Source: an uncultured Bacteroidota bacterium (GTDB taxonomy: Bacteria > Bacteroidota > Bacteroidia > Chitinophagales > Chitinophagaceae). From it: a stretch of DNA of 15,843 nucleotides. Below are positions 15,254 to 15,843 of this stretch, one piece after another (within the stretch, counting starts at the first letter, position 1; each line of letters starts with the position of its first letter). A model generated the notes under the pieces. It was not told the DNA's origin and did not search any database. It saw only the letters and a program-made list of their open reading frames with translations. The stretch lies in the NCBI GenBank assembly GCA_903913355.1, contig CAIWKU010000497.1, forward strand, positions 1 through 15,843, in the 5' to 3' direction. A program made the position numbers and the translations under genes.

Positions 15254-15843
15254 ATGAATCAGTTCTTACGTTCATTTTTACTGCTACTAGTTATTGCAGT
15301 TACTATATCTTCCTGCAAAAACAATACCCCAAAAGAAGCTAAATATATTCCCAAAGATGTTGGCTTTGTAGTGGTAGTTGATCCCAACCAGATGCAGGAT
15401 AAATTGCAGAAAGGGGGAATCAATATGGATACACTCTTGAAGCGGGTTTTCAAAAATGATTCCATTGATGCCAAAGAGAAAGCATTTTTTACAGATATTA
15501 AAGAAAATGCAGGAATAAAATGGAGTGAAAAGGTATTTCTTTTTGCGCTTACAAAAACAAAGCCGGATAATAGTCAGTCAACCACTATCAGTGTTATGGG
15601 CAGTCTGGATGATGCCGCAAAACTGGAAACTTTCCTGAAAAAACAGGACTACCTGAAAGGTAAAGAGGTTAAAAAAGAAAAAGATTATAGCTACCTCATC
15701 ACTAATGATCAAACGATGATTGCCTGGAATAATGAACAAGTAATTACCACCCTGTATAATCATCACCTGAAGCCTGTTTATGATACCCTTACAATGACAT
15801 TTAAACAACCTGCCGAAGCAAATACAGAAGCAGAAATGAAGAA
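15254..15843 (+). CDS. DUF4836-like lipoprotein, 3'-partial
   Basis: The frame opens at ATG 15254 and runs off the right edge, with 196 complete codons visible. The N-terminus is a lipoprotein signal peptide, MNQFLRSFLLLLVIAVTISSC, with lipobox Cys21, so the protein should be anchored in an envelope membrane. After it comes AKYIPKDVGFVVVVDPNQMQ, like the (I/V)-P-x-(D/N)-(A/V)-x-x-V-V-x-(V/I) start of DUF4836 proteins of Bacteroidota. A charged mixed alpha/beta region follows, with repeated Asp, Glu and Lys and a pattern of M-G-S-L-D-D-A. No enzymatic motif is visible, and the function of the family is unknown. It follows the GH3 fusion gene by 68 nt on the same strand with no terminator seen, so the two may share a transcript. 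Confidence 0.82.
   Translation, partial: MNQFLRSFLLLLVIAVTISSCKNNTPKEAKYIPKDVGFVVVVDPNQMQDKLQKGGINMDTLLKRVFKNDSIDAKEKAFFTDIKENAGIKWSEKVFLFALTKTKPDNSQSTTISVMGSLDDAAKLETFLKKQDYLKGKEVKKEKDYSYLITNDQTMIAWNNEQVITTLYNHHLKPVYDTLTMTFKQPAEANTEAEMK

Overview
The window is about 15.8 kb of an AT-rich chromosome from the phylum Bacteroidota, probably a Chitinophagaceae-like organism. The evidence is a type IX secretion (T9SS) type-B cargo protein with a gliding-motility C-terminal domain, a PorP/SprF partner, proteins of the Bacteroidota-typical DUF5606 and DUF4836 kinds, signal peptides leaving Gln at +1, weak ribosome binding sites, and two candidate promoters resembling the TTG...TAnnTTTG type of this phylum. 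The lineage is inferred from gene content; no rRNA or other phylogenetic marker is present. No gap without a gene exceeds about 170 bases.

Layout. 1-4019 (+): the 3' part of a large PKD-repeat surface protein with a T9SS sorting domain, followed 19 nt later by its probable PorP/SprF-type outer-membrane partner. 4157-5185 (+): an AI-2E/PerM-family membrane protein. 5207-7483 (-): rpoN (sigma-54) followed by a PAP2-like membrane protein, separated by a short octamer repeat. 7578-7889 (+): a small unrecognised secreted protein. 7879-9613 (-): a KdnA-like sugar aminotransferase, then a small two-TM protein with a PH-like tail whose frame is cut by one in-frame TAA. 9756-10400 (+): a cytoplasmic DsbA-like protein. 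10439-10951 (-): an exported RidA-family protein. 11111-11527 (+): a DUF5606 protein with a clear terminator. 11694-12082 (+): a small SpoIIAA/DUF7793-like gene split by a frameshift exactly at an A8 tract containing the heptamer A AAA AAG. 12204-15185 (+): an exported fusion of a GH3 (NagZ-like) glycosidase and a beta-lactamase-family serine hydrolase. 15254-end (+): the 5' part of a DUF4836-like lipoprotein.

How the genes relate. Most are housekeeping or envelope genes in short one- or two-gene units, not one pathway. The envelope theme is strong: surface adhesin plus secretion partner, peptidoglycan-type glycosidase fusion, KDO-type aminotransferase, PAP2-like protein and a lipoprotein. 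I do not see a multi-gene defence or mobile system, and no tRNA, IS element or CRISPR array. The observations most worth following are the two interrupted small genes, one with a textbook -1 slippery heptamer at the break and one with a single nonsense codon, and the KdnA-like aminotransferase, which hints at 8-amino-KDO in the lipopolysaccharide.
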